A stretch of DNA of 64,000 nucleotides from Colius striatus. Its lineage: Eukaryota > Chordata > Aves > Coliiformes > Coliidae. The position numbers and the translations under genes were made by a program. The stretch lies in the NCBI RefSeq assembly GCF_028858725.1, contig NC_084760.1, positions 92,997,867-93,061,866 on the forward strand, read 5' to 3'. Below the pieces are notes generated by a model that ran no database searches, was not told where the DNA came from, and saw nothing but the letters and a program-made list of their open reading frames with translations. Of the stretch, positions 48,801 to 60,149 are shown piece after piece; the stretch's first letter is position 1; each line of letters starts with the position of its first letter.

Positions 48801-50903
48801 ATAGTTTCTGCTGAAGCATTTCAGAAGCATCTTCAAACAGATGTGTATACTATTGTGAGTGTGGTCCTTTTTGTTTGCTGTGAGCAGTGCTAACTTCCAA
48901 TTGTAGGTTAAGCTCCTTCTTCATGATGATTATAGAATGATAGGCTTGGAAGGGACCTTTAGAGATCATCTAGTCCAATGCCCCTGCAGAAGCAGGTCCA
49001 CCTAGATCAGGTTGCACAGGAACATGTCCAGGCAGGTCTTGAAGACCTCCAAGGAAGGAGACTCCACACCCTCCCTGGGCAGCCTGTGCCAGGACTCCCT
49101 CAACCTCATGGTGAAATAGTTTTTTCTTATGTTTAAATGGCACTTTTTGTGTTCCAGCTTCATCCCATTACCCCTTGTCCTGTTGCTAGGTAACCACAGA
49201 AAAAAGGGATGCCCTGACCTCCTGTCATGTGATGAGATAGTGGAATGATGAGGAGACTGGGCCACAAGGTTCACTTGCAGTTCAGAGGTCCCATTTTCTG
49301 AATGACATGGTAACATCACTGTTATGGTGTCAGTTATGCATTCAGTAAAAACTGTGGAACTTGTAAAGAACATGGAATTCTGTGGCATCCTTCTGAGGGC
49401 TGCTGCACAAGGAGATGGAGCAGCTGTGTTTACTGATTGTCCTTTTTCTAAATAGTCTGGGAGGGCGCTGAGAAGCGTGGCGGGGGTTAGGATGTGAGAT
49501 AGTGGGCAGCAGGGAGAGAGACATGTCAGGTGTTTGTGATGTTATAGCCAAGTTGTTGTTTTTCTGCAGTCCAGAGTAAGCAACAGTAGTCTGCTCTTCT
49601 CATAGCTTGGAAAAAATCGAATTTCTTTTTTCCAGAGAAAGTAGTCTTGCATTGGTGTTTCCAATGCCTGGGAGAGATGTGAAACTCCAGTAATGGCACT
49701 TGTTAGGATAATAGGGCTTAGTGTGAGTGAGATGCTGAGTGTAGGGCACTGATAACAAGAGGAAGTGAAAGGCAGTTTAGTTGAAGTCTTCCATAGGGGA
49801 GTTTGGAGTCAGGTGATTTATGAATGTTAATGCTTTTCAGTGATAGGCCTTCTTACCTGTTTCCAGTCATGGAAAGCTGTTACACCAGTGAGGGGACAGG
49901 GGATTGGTTTCAGATTTTGTTTTGTTAGGGATTTTTTTCTAAAGGCAGGAAAGGAAGTTTTCCTTGATGCTCATTCTGTAGAAATAATACAGCTGAAGGA
50001 AAAAAAAACCCCTGTTTTCTCCTGTTCATCTCTGAATTAAAGTAGGAGTTTAATGCTAGCAAAAGTTACTGTGACAGCACTTAAGAACAGAGCATTCTGG
50101 GTTTTTTTTCATTGTTAAGTCAGCCAGGGCAGTCATAGTACAGGTGTTGGGAATGACTTAGTCTGTACAAAAAACCCAGATTAAGCGGTCTTTCTGTGAT
50201 AACTCACTGGTGTATTGCTGTCATTACTTTTGCATTTATAGGCTTGTGATATGAAGGAGTTCCTCTTTATCCTAATCAGATGCTATACTCCTTATTTAGG
50301 ATTATCTTGGAAACAGATTTTGCTTGGGGGAAGGGGTCCTCTTCAGTGGGAAATAACTGAACTGACTTTACAGTGTAACATTAAGGCCTGTGAGAGGCAA
50401 AATAAGCTTACTTTCACAATATAGAGAAAAGGAAAGAAATTTAATGTTTAAAATCTGGTTCTGTTTTTAAACAACAAACAGATTTTTTTTCTAAAGACAG
50501 CTTTAAGCCCCAAGTTTTAGGGCTTTATGAGAGAAGAAACTAGGCTAAAGCCTGAGCTTACCTGTTTTCAAAATGGAGGGCATGAGCCTTCCAGAGAAAC
50601 TTAAGTGTAAACACAGATGTGTATATATTTTAAAACAGGGCAGGCATGTGTTGATGCTACCTCACAGGCAAAACGTGCCACAGTGAACGTTTAAGTACTT
50701 ACCTTGTTTTATGTGTTCTGAGAACACTAGAAATAGGATAAAATTAGTTTGAGTGGAATCTGATCTGAAACTTTCTCTTGCAGTGTTTGCTGTACAGAAC
50801 GGACCAGGCGCAAGATGTAAAGAAGATAGAGAAATTCCACAGTCAGCTGATGCGACTGATGGTGGCAAAAGAATCCCGCAGTGCTGCCATGGAAACAGAC
50901 TGA
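45802..50903 (+). CDS. SRP9: SRP9, signal recognition particle 9 kDa subunit (three coding exons)
   Basis: Spliced coding sequence 45802-45873 + 48435-48503 + 50784-50903 gives 86 residues plus TGA, the same length as the human protein. Residues 1-24 ([10 protein letters not shown] ... LADPMK), 25-47 ([20 protein letters not shown] ...) and 48-86 ([20 protein letters not shown] ... AMETD) follow mammalian SRP9 closely. All junctions are phase 0 with GT/AG ends (AAG|GTGGGG, CAG|GTACGG, GCT|GTAAGT, GCAG|TGTTTG). SRP9 forms a heterodimer with SRP14 that binds the Alu domain of SRP RNA in the cytosol. It slows translation while the ribosome is delivered to the endoplasmic reticulum. The fold is alpha-beta-beta-beta-alpha, and the basic loop and strands contact RNA. 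The start codon is the first ATG after the YY1 site. All three exons are intact, so this is the functional gene and not a retrocopy. Confidence 0.98.
46852..47112 (-). mobile_element. CR1 LINE 3' end in SRP9 intron 1
   Basis: The plus strand shows the reverse complement of the CR1 tail (GGAAGGGTTGGAAGGGACCT, GATCATCTAGTCCAACCCTT). It continues through GGAGACTCCACACCCTCT and TTTTTGTGTTCCAGC of the 3' region. The copy is antisense to SRP9 and moderately diverged. Confidence 0.9.
48435..48503 (+). CDS. SRP9: SRP9 coding exon 2
   Basis: Encodes residues 25-47 (starts VRVVLKYRH, ends DDVA). The acceptor is TCATTTCAG and the donor is GCT|GTAAGT. Its 69 bp keep the frame. Confidence 0.97.
48723..48854 (+). 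other. Candidate in-frame cassette exon in SRP9 intron 2
   Basis: The segment lies between CCACTTTAG and ATT|GTGAGT. It is 132 bp (44 codons) with no stop in the frame that would join exon 2 and exon 3, both at phase 0. The peptide would include [12 protein letters not shown] and [16 protein letters not shown] recognise no family. The pyrimidine tract before the acceptor is weak, and an open run of this length has roughly a one-in-ten chance at random. It may be an alternative exon or an accident. Confidence 0.25.
48930..49224 (-). mobile_element. CR1 LINE 3' end in SRP9 intron 2
   Basis: Reverse complement of the CR1 terminus (GGAAGGGACCTTTAGAGATC, GGAGACTCCACACCCTCCCT, CAGCTTCATCCCATTACCCC). 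The CR1 C-terminal peptide is readable on the minus strand. Antisense to SRP9, and closer to the 18.8-kb and 40.9-kb copies than the intron 1 fragment is. Confidence 0.93.
50784..50903 (+). CDS. SRP9: SRP9 coding exon 3
   Basis: Encodes residues 48-86 (starts [14 protein letters not shown], ends AMETD) and the TGA at 50901-50903. The acceptor is TTTCTCTTGCAG with a good pyrimidine tract. Confidence 0.97.
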   Translation, partial: CLLYRTDQAQDVKKIEKFHSQLMRLMVAKESRSAAMETD

Positions 50904-51910
50904 GTAGCTGGATATAATAGGAGTGCCCTGGTCACATTTCACTGGAAGAAAATATCTCTTGGATTTGAATGAATGCTGGGACAGGAGATGCTTTTACATA
51001 CCGAAGTGGACCGATGGCAAGGCTGAAGCATTTCCTTCCCTCCAGACTCTGTTTCGGAAAGCTAAGAAAATAAATGCTTTCAATGGAAAGCTTATATTTA
51101 TTTTTAGGAATCGAACAAGAAAACTATTATTACATGTATGCTAAGAAGACAAGCAAACATTTTACATCTACAGTACTTAAGTCTGAATTTGGTGGGCCAC
51201 AGGCATAGCTGTGGAAAGTTACTAAAAATTTCATACAGATTTCATTGTGTTTGTGCCTTGTGCTGGCATATTCTCACAGTGAGAAGGTTTATTGACCTGA
51301 CTGGTACTGTAGCATGATGACTGGATCTAAGGAGTATTTACATCAGCTACATCAGTGGGGTTTAGAAGAACGGATGTTTTCTGAACCAAAATGTTAAAAT
51401 TGCCAATTTGTATTAGCACTATCACTAGCAAGATTTTAGTTTTTAGAATTGATATTGGTCATAAACTGTGTAATGTTGTCCATGATGCAGTTTCTAGAAC
51501 TCTTATATTGTCTAAATAACAAAACTTGTGTATTTTAAAAATTACAGTAAAACTTTGCTTGAATGTTGCTAGAGAATGGCGAGAAACTGGGAGTTTCTTT
51601 TCTGCTTATGCAAATACTGTTATTAAAAATAATCAGTGGCTTTCTTTCCATACTTGAACTATTTTATACTAGTGGGAGTACCTTTTTTCCACCCTTGCTT
51701 CAGGCAGGGTTTGAAGTATATCAGAAAGACACATTCTAGAAACTCCTGCCTTTTATGTTAATAGAGAAAGTGCAACCAAACACTGTCCAGACTCGCCTGT
51801 TTTAGCAGTTTGCTAACTGTGCATTTCCAAATGTTATGTGTGGCAGATGGATGTCAGCCAACTGAATAAATAGATGTAAACCAGCTTAATAAATATTTAA
51901 ATGCCACTAT
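50904..51910 (+). other. SRP9: SRP9 3' UTR
   Basis: Non-coding AT-rich sequence follows the stop codon. AATAAA signals lie at 51069-51074, 51865-51870 and 51888-51893. The last two, 23 bp apart, probably define the main cleavage site near 51,905-51,915. The early one could give a short isoform. The 3' end is inferred from signals only. Confidence 0.7.
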
Positions 51911-54900
51911 CAAAAAATAGACTTGTGCTCCCATGGTTTAGACTTTTTTCTCATTGTTGCCTCTGGGAGGGTAATGGAAGCCTTAATTGTCTTTTGCAAA
52001 GGCTTTTTGCTTGAAAACCTGGTAGCTGAAATTGATACCTGCTTTGACTAGGTCTTGCATACTTAAAACCAGATTAATATTTTAATATAATTATGCTGTT
52101 GATATGACTAGGCTTTTCCAGGACTAATGTTTTGGGTTAAACCAAGCCACCAAAGTAAAGCAGAGCCATACAAAGACTTGACTGTAGTTTAATTTAAATA
52201 TAACAAAACAATGTACTTAAATAGCTACCTGCTGTCACTTACATAAAAATAATTGAGCTACTCAGAAGCAGCGGAGTTCCCACATTTGCCAAGGAGCTCA
52301 GAAAAAAACCCAGACTTGAATATTGCATTAGAGTACCCTTTCAGATGAACATACAGTGGTGCATATTGGAAAATACTGCGGTGCTAAATTCCCAATGACG
52401 ACTCCAGTTCGAGACTACAGGAGTGACTGGTATGTATATAATATTTTTCTCTTGAAATACAAATAAATCCAGAGACAAGACTAGACTTTATTCATAGTTT
52501 AATAAGATACTGTAATTCTGAAAACTTTCCTTGATGATACAAATTATTTTCTTGGTATTTGCAATATTAAGTAAAGGCATCTCTTTGTCAAAAGCACTGT
52601 CCTGCAGTAGGAATTGTTATTATACGAAGTCATAGAAGCAAAGGCTTAGGCAGTTCAACTGGCAGTTGAGAAGCTGGCAGTTCTTTCAGTGTGGTACTTT
52701 GGGGGTTTTTTTGGCCATTTCATAAATTAGTTTGGTGTGCAGATGTGTTCTGTGAACTGAAGTACAGAAGGCTTGAGTAGTATTTGCTCTTGCACAGAAG
52801 ATAAAGGGGAAGAGAAGACTAGACAGACTTGGCATGCCAAGTGGCTGAAAGGCTTAAGCTAGATATTTCAGATTTTCGAGGAGGACAATTAGAGTAACAT
52901 ATATTAGAGTAGCAGTTGTTAAGCAGAAAAGGCAGAGAAACGGATTTTTAGTTTTTTAGATTCAGAAATTACTTCTGTAAAAAAGAAGGGCAATATTAAT
53001 GCTACTTTCATAAGAGTATGTGTTAAGTTTGTTCTCCATAAACTCACAGAAAAACTAGAGTAGTTCCGTGCACTAATAATACACAAGAACACTGATAAAG
53101 CTACTGTTTAAAAAAAACAGATGACTTTTGGAAATTAACTTTGTCCTGGAATTTTCAGCAACTTCAATAGTATGTTCATGAGATAATAGAAAACCTGTGA
53201 ACTCAAGACTCTGCTTTTTCATGCTTACACTCTTGTTGAGAGTGTGGGTGTGTGCATATGTACGCTGATCACTTTCCTAATACACTTATTCCAGTGAGTT
53301 AAGCCATCATATTGCCAGTTGCTTGAAAGTGTCCACTGGTACACGATAGAAAAAATCATCTCTGTACGGCTGCTGCACCTAAGGGCTGATTGAGCACATT
53401 GCTTCTGAATTTGGCAGCCCAGCACATCAGCAAATGTTTCTGATCACCAGCCAGGTGTTTGTGCCAATTGCAGGCTGCAAGCAGCGCAGAGCAGATCCAC
53501 AACCTGTGCAGTCACAGACAGGTACCCTCCTTTGCAGAAGTTGAATTGTATTTAAAAAAAGCATGTTTTTCCTTGCTATAATTAATTTTGGTGCTGTGTG
53601 TTAGTTATCTTCAGTAATTGGTTTTAAGAGTAGTTTAATGAAGAATATTGGTCATCTTATTGTAGAGAGCAATTGGATTATTTTACGCATGGAAGTTATT
53701 TTTCTGGTGTTCTCACTTCCTGGATTCTCCAAGTGTCTTGATTTCAGCTTTTCCTCAGTGCACAGCACTGAAGCTGACTTGATGTCCAAGCTCTCTCTTA
53801 CATGTAACTACATCACTTCTGTTTTCCTTCAGGCGTTTTAACCTTGAGTTTCCCTGTATGTAGTCCATTATGCAAGTGTGCTCTGGATTACAGGATGATC
53901 CTTAAACTATCTGTAGAAGTGAGAGTCTTGGTATCAAGTCCTTGTTTTAGAGATCCTTATGAAAGAGGTCTGTGTTTCTACTAAGGTCTTGTCCTAATGG
54001 TTTTCAGAGTAACAGATTTATCCTGGAAAATTTAATGCTTTGGTGCCTGTGTCTGTCAAAATGGGAAATGGAACTGAAGCCCAGCAGGTGCTTTTAAAAA
54101 TGTTTTAACTTGTCAAAGTTGTTTATATTTCATCCTGGTAAGTTTCTTCCTGCAGTATAAAAGGGGGTAATATTCAGCATTTTGCTGTAATAAATGTAAA
54201 GGAACACTGATTTTTGACAGATGTGGTCAGTATGACTTAGACGATCATTTATTACCATAGGGATTCTGTCATCTGTAGACTGTGTTGGCCGTCTTGCTAC
54301 AGGCAGAACTTCATCCCGAGTAAGAACAGTAACACGCTGCTGTCCCCTAATGCACCTGTGCTTGTTTCACTTCTCTTCCTGGCTTAAGGGAAGATAAAAC
54401 TATAACACAGAAATAATACTCTAGACATGTTTTAAATTAAGTTTGAAATCTGAAGTAAAATAATGAATATTTAGCAAATAGGTGTATTTTTTTTTTCTCC
54501 ACCTAGGAGTTTTTTTACTCATCTAGATTGTAGATTCTGCACATGTTCCAGTTTATTTCAAGGGTGTGTAAGCATTAGAGGGTGACCTTAGGGAATAGGA
54601 GCCTAGCTGAAAACTATTATTCTTTACACAATGCTCTGTGCTGAGGTGACTTTTAAATCTAATTAAGTGAAACAGCTATTTTTGGTCAAGCATATCTAAG
54701 GAGCCTTCTTGTTAAACAACTTTCTTACAGGATCTTCACCTTTTTTTAAAAGGAAACTAGTCTACAAAGAAATACATCTGCTTTTTTGCTTAAGTTACTA
54801 GTGATGTATGTGGGGGTGTCTATTCTGAAAAGCTGATACCACCTTAAAGATAGATGCTGCATGACTCAAGGTAGCACAAGTGTTTGTAAAGATTTTATCT

Positions 54901-57100
54901 TTTACAAAGGCTTTGAGAGTTCAAGGACCAATATTTAAATACAAGCAAGAGTTGGATTGTCTTTGTTGCTGGGGATGGCATAAAAACACGCCTTTCATCT
55001 CTTATTCCTTTTACAGTAAGGAGGCTCTTTAGACTGGCTTCCAGATAAACCTCCCCTCCTTTATGCTAGGCTGAAGTATTTAATTACTACACACTGAAGG
55101 CAGATCTGGGCTTTTTAGCCTGTAGAAATGTTACTTTGAGATGAGAATGGTGCCATGGTATTGTAAATGCAGATTACTTCGAAGAAGACAAAGCACAGTG
55201 GTTTGCTAACCCCTGCTTATTATGCGAGTTTGTGGAGATCCCAATTAGACTTGATGCTCTCAGGAGAATGTGGGCTTAAACTGGACCATCTACAACTGAA
55301 GTCTGTGGGAGCCAAGCCAAGAAGAACATGGTCACAGTGTGATAGTGGTTAACTTCATGCAAGTACAGGCCTTATTGTCTTTGAATGTAGTCTTTGTTTC
55401 TGGTGAAAGTACGTGCTAATTTTCTTAAACTGTGCCAGAGTTTTTATAGGTGTGTGCTCTGAGAGCCCTGTAATGGGAATGCAATTACTTTCTGTGGTTT
55501 TAAGAACACCATAAGTCACAAGTGCTATCTCTGAGTGCTCTTAGGTAAAAATGCTCTCTAGCAGGAACCCAGCCACTCAGCCCATTAGTGCTCCCCATAG
55601 GTGGTGTGCATGTTGATAGAATCATAGTATAAGAGTGTAGCATTTCTCTTACACTGCTCATTGGCATTTATTAAAGTGGGTTTTATTTAAATCCAGATCG
55701 TCTTTGGGGATATTTTGCTTTGTTTTTTTATCAGGTTTTGATTTTTGTGCTCACATTCTTCCACCCCTTTTTTTTTTTGTGGTGATTCTTAGTCATTTTG
55801 TTAACTTAAAACATCAGTCATACTAAGAGGTCTGGGAGAGATCGGGCGTTTTAATTTCCTTTGAAGTTTTGTTTGTGTTTTGGGTTGGTTTTTTTTTTTG
55901 GTCTAGAAGTAGTATCTGTTCATAAAAGGACTAATTGACATTGTTCTGCTTCTACTGAGCAGAATCTTACATGCATTTACAGCAAGATTTCAAAGACTGG
56001 TTTCTTGGAGGAGGGATTGAGTTTTCTGGACATGAACAGAGTTGCTTTGCTGGCTGGTAGTGAGAATTCGCTGTTCACATTGGCTAGCAAAAGTATGTAT
56101 TTTAATGGGATTGCTCATGCATGTAAATACAGCCATCTAGAATACAGTTCTGCTATCATTATGTGCCTAAAAGATGAAAGGCTTGCCTCAGGGCACTGAC
56201 AAATGAGCTTCGGCAAACTCTGTGTGTGGCTTAAAGATGTTGCCTCCCAAAGGCATCTGTTACTTGAAGGGGTTGGCAGGCATGAGGATGAACTAATGCC
56301 TCGGACATGTCCGTGTGAAAGTCAATGTCCTACTTAAAAATTTGGGGCAGAAGGGAAACTGACTTTTTGAGTGAGTGACTGATAATTTTTCATTTATTTT
56401 TTTAAAACCACATTTGCTGTGGGAGTGCTACCTTATGGCCAAGGGCAGTGACCAAAGAAATGAACAAGTTCACCAGGGATATTTCCTTTGTGCCCAGAGG
56501 CAAACCTCTCTGTTGGTCACACAGCAGACCCACATAACATACAACTATATTTAAATATGCAAATAACCAACCATGTTTTTAACAGTGCAAACAGCTCCTT
56601 TGCAAATAGCTTCTTATCCACAGCAGCAATATTCCCTGTTGATCATCTAATAAATGTGCAAAGACTGGGATTCCACAACAGCTTTAGTAGATACAACAGG
56701 AATCAGCAGCCAGCTGTTGTCTCTTTTACCCCAATCCTAGTGCAGTTCAGAGCTTCACCTGAACCATTTGAATCTACCAGTGCATCAGAAAACTCCTTGT
56801 TCAGAAGAGCTGCTGGTTTGGTGTTCTGCCTGGTTAGTGCGCTGAGGTGGCTTCACAAAAGATCAAATAAGTGCCACAGGAGGTGAAATGGAGTGGTTGA
56901 GGGCTCCCAAAAGGGGCAAGGAAAAGGATGGGAGTGGAAGAGCCAGCAGTTAAATTGGATATTGGATATTTGTAAATGTTAATAAGATCTCTTTGTGTTC
57001 ATCTTATTTTCCTCTAGCTGATTACAGTGACTTTTTTGTTGTCTTGAGGGAAGAGGATTGTTTTACAGTTGCATCTTTGCTACATTCTACTCATGGGTGT
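51911..57100. other. Intergenic spacer downstream of SRP9
   Basis: AT-rich DNA with poly-T runs (54,488; 55,770; 55,890). An exact octamer ATGCAAAT at 56557-56564 and a related TTTGCAAATAG near 56,599 lie in an open frame of 132 codons (56488-56886, plus) that has no recognisable domain and is not called as a gene. Confidence 0.45.
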
Positions 57101-57546
57101 ATTGTGGTTTAATCCCAGCCAGCAACTAAGCAACAGGCAGTCGCTCTCCGTCTCCTACTTCCAGTGGGATGTGGAGGAGAATTGAGGGGAAAAAAAGGTG
57201 AAACTTTGAGGTAACAAAAGTTTAATAACTAAAATGAAATAAAATATAATTAAATATCTAATAATATTTGTACTGAAAAGGAATATAGCAAAAAGAGGGA
57301 GAAATAAAACCCAAGAAAAGTGATAATAGTTTGCGTCAGCTGCCCTGGCTCCCTCCCAGCTTCTTGTGCACCTGCTTGCTGGCAGAGCATGGGAAACTGA
57401 AAAGTCCTTAACTTAGGGAAGCTACTACTTAGCAACACCTAAAACATCAGTGTGCTATCAATGGTATTCTCACACTAAATCCAAAACACAGTACTAGGAA
57501 AGAAAAAAAAAGGCTATTAGGAAGAAAACTAACTCTCTCCAGGACA
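57101..57546 (+). mobile_element. Solo LTR of an avian ERV
   Basis: It starts TGTGGTTTAATCCCAGCC (57103) and ends CTCTCCAGGACA (57546). The inner order is characteristic of a common bird LTR: GTTTAATAACTAAAAT, an A-rich tract, AACACCTAAAACATCAGTGT, then CTAAATCCAAAACACAG. GGGTGT is repeated at 57095-57100 and 57547-57552 as a 6-bp target duplication, with two extra bases (AT) before the TG end. No internal viral sequence adjoins it, so it is the product of LTR-LTR recombination. It is diverged from the 16.6-kb LTR and belongs to a different family. Confidence 0.88.
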
Positions 57547-57847
57547 GGGTGTTAAGAGACAATTTGCTTCTCAAATCTGAGCTTCAGTAGGGGGGGATTT
57601 TGTGTGGTCACACTCATGAAGTGTGTGTAGGTCTTGCAGCAGCATTAACAATAAACTGCATGACCAACTTGTTTATCCAATAATAGTATAAGAATATAGC
57701 TTTTCTTGATATCAAAGGGAGCACGTAGGCTTCAGTGAATGAGAAGACTCTTCAGCTCAAACTCTGTGTTGGAGTATCTACACAGATTGTAACAATTCAT
57801 TTACTTCCCTGTAATGCAAACTGCATACTACTTTATGTTATTTTGCT

Positions 57848-57886
57848 TATCTGATGACTGTCTACCAGTCTGCAAGTCATCAGATA
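57848..57886. repeat. Inverted repeat, 12-bp arms, 15-bp loop
   Basis: TATCTGATGACT (57848-57859) is the exact complement of AGTCATCAGATA (57875-57886). It could form a compact hairpin. Confidence 0.8.
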
Positions 57887-58215
57887 TCAGCAATTCTCTG
57901 TACTAATCATCAATATCTCTTTTTAAAAATGGTTCTTTATATTGTAAGATAAACACTCCAACCACATCTGTTGCTTTGGTCTCTCTGTGCTTATATGAAC
58001 CTTTGTCAGGACTCTCTGAAGTTTCCTTCACAACAGTAGTCCCAGAAGTTTCTATCATGGCCACATTTTTCACCTAATTTCCGTTTGCTGTAACAAGCTC
58101 CAGCTGCTTTAAAGAGGGATATAATGCTAGGTAATGTGCTTCTACCTCAGCTCCAAAGCAAAACTAAATATACTGGACCACAGAGTTGATGATGTTTTCC
58201 ATTTCTATTACACAG

Positions 58216-58860
58216 AATTATAGAATATCTGAAGTCAGAAGAGTCTCACAAGGATCATAGAGTCCAACTCCCTGCTCCTTGCAGGACTACCTAAAACTAA
58301 ATCAATATGACTAAGGGCATCGTCCAGACGCTCTTTGATCTCTGACAGGCTTGGGGTCATGACTACATCTGTGAGGAGCCTGTTCCAGTGACTGTCCATC
58401 CCTTTCACTGAAGAACCTTTTCCTAATGTCCAATTTGCGCTTCCACTGACACACCTTTACTCCATTTTCTTGTCTCCTACCACACTAATCTCCAGAGAGA
58501 GGAGATGAGCACCTCTCCCTCTGCTGCCCCCCCATAAGGAGGTTGTAGACTGTGATGAAGTCACCCCTCACCTTTCTTTTCTCCAAGGTGAACAAACCAG
58601 TGACCTCAGCTGCTCCTCCCAAGTCATGCTCCCAAGGCCTTTCACCATCTTGGTCCCTCTTCTCTGGACACACTGTAATGGTTTGATGTCCTTCTTATCC
58701 TTAAACTGCACATAGTACTTGAGGTGGGGACACACCAGTGCAGCATAGAGTGGGACAGTCATGTCCCTTGACCAGCTAGCTATGCTCTGCTTGATGTACT
58801 ACAGGACACAGTACCACAGGTCCTTTTGGCTTTAGTATTATTTGCATCTCTGTGGCAAAC
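58216..58860 (-). mobile_element. Older CR1 LINE fragment
   Basis: The plus strand carries the reverse complement of an older CR1 subfamily: AGAATTATAGAATATCTGAA, TCATAGAGTCCAACTCCCTG, then CCTGTTCCAGTGACTGTCC and AAGAACCTTTTCCTAATGTC. Further in, the minus strand still shows broken pieces of the ORF2 end (FTLEKRKVRGDFITVYNL). It is clearly more diverged than the CR1 copies at 18.8, 40.9 and 49.0 kb. Confidence 0.9.
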
Positions 58861-60149
58861 TGCAATTTTTCCAATACGCAGCCAAACCAGTTTTAGTTAG
58901 GAGAAATGAATGTAAAGAAATAAATCTTATGTAACCTTCCTTTGTTCTCTGTGTGTTTGAGCTTATGAGCCTCAAACTATGAACTACCCTGTCAGTTTCA
59001 CAAAAGCAAAGAAAGAGGGAGGCAAGAAGGTGCCTTCTTGGAGGACTGAAGACACCTAAGGTCTAAGAATGTGGGACAGCGTGGATAAAGGATGAAACCA
59101 CTTTTTTAACAAATTGTAGAGGCTGGAGTTGGCATTTTGTAACAAATAGGGGATAGAAGAAAAGCAACTGTTAACCTAAAATAGTCAGATACAGTATCTA
59201 TTTGGTACCTGTAATAAAGTGCTGTAACAAGGTGAGAAATAATACATCTGCATTTTTACCTATCATCTGATAAAAGTTATGTTTCACCATGAAGTTCAAC
59301 ACAGTCCTACTTGTATGCTTGTGGAATCCCTGTAATCCTACAGAAGGAAGATGGGATGCTACTAATACCCCTGGCATCTCAAGCAAATTAGTATGGAGCT
59401 GCTGGCAAAGCTAAATGCCCCAAGCTCACAGCCAGCATGTTTGGCATTGAACTAAACAATAACAACAACAAAAAGACAAGCCTTACTTACAAAACAGTTT
59501 AGGCAGATGTTGCTTTAAAACATTAGTTTTTAAATTTAGCAACTATGGCTATTCATAGCAAAACTGCATGAGGATTGCACCAGATACTCTCTGGGCAAAG
59601 GCCTGCTTGAGCTGTTAGGAGTGATTAGGTAGAAGAGGTTGAAAGATGTGAAAGGAATCATTGTCTGTGATGGTAAGTCTGTTTGTTACGATTTTTCTTC
59701 AACAATCCAAACAGGAGAATTAAGATGATACGGAGGTGACAAGCAAAAACCAAAAAAAGTTGATATTGGAGCCTAGGAGGGAAGTGATAGAAGAGAAATG
59801 AGATTGAATGGAAGAACCTCTCAATTGTTTATTTATTACATTCTTACTGATGGGATTAGTTGTTACAGCTTGACCTTCTGAGGCTTGATCTGACAGAGTT
59901 TGCAAGACAGGCCTTGGAGAACACAGGTTCAGAGAAAGAGCACCCATTGCACGCCTTCTCAGCGTGCTCATTCTGTTAGGCACGTAGGTGTCCCACACAG
60001 GGCAGTAGCTGGGGAGCTGGAAAAGTCTAAATGTGTTTCTTAAGTCAGTCCTGCTACAGTGCAGCAAGTGCTGGTGAGATTGGTCAAGAAGCTATAGAGG
60101 CAGCTCACACGTGGTGCCACTCAATAGTTGCTGCTTGGCTGTGTCCTAA
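58861..60149. other. Spacer before the third CpG island
   Basis: Ordinary AT-rich sequence. A minus-strand open frame at 59720-60067 has no recognisable feature. Confidence 0.45.

Noticed and set aside
56488-56886. 132-codon plus-strand open frame
   Set aside because: No family resemblance, no promoter or polyadenylation context; noted only for its octamer sites.
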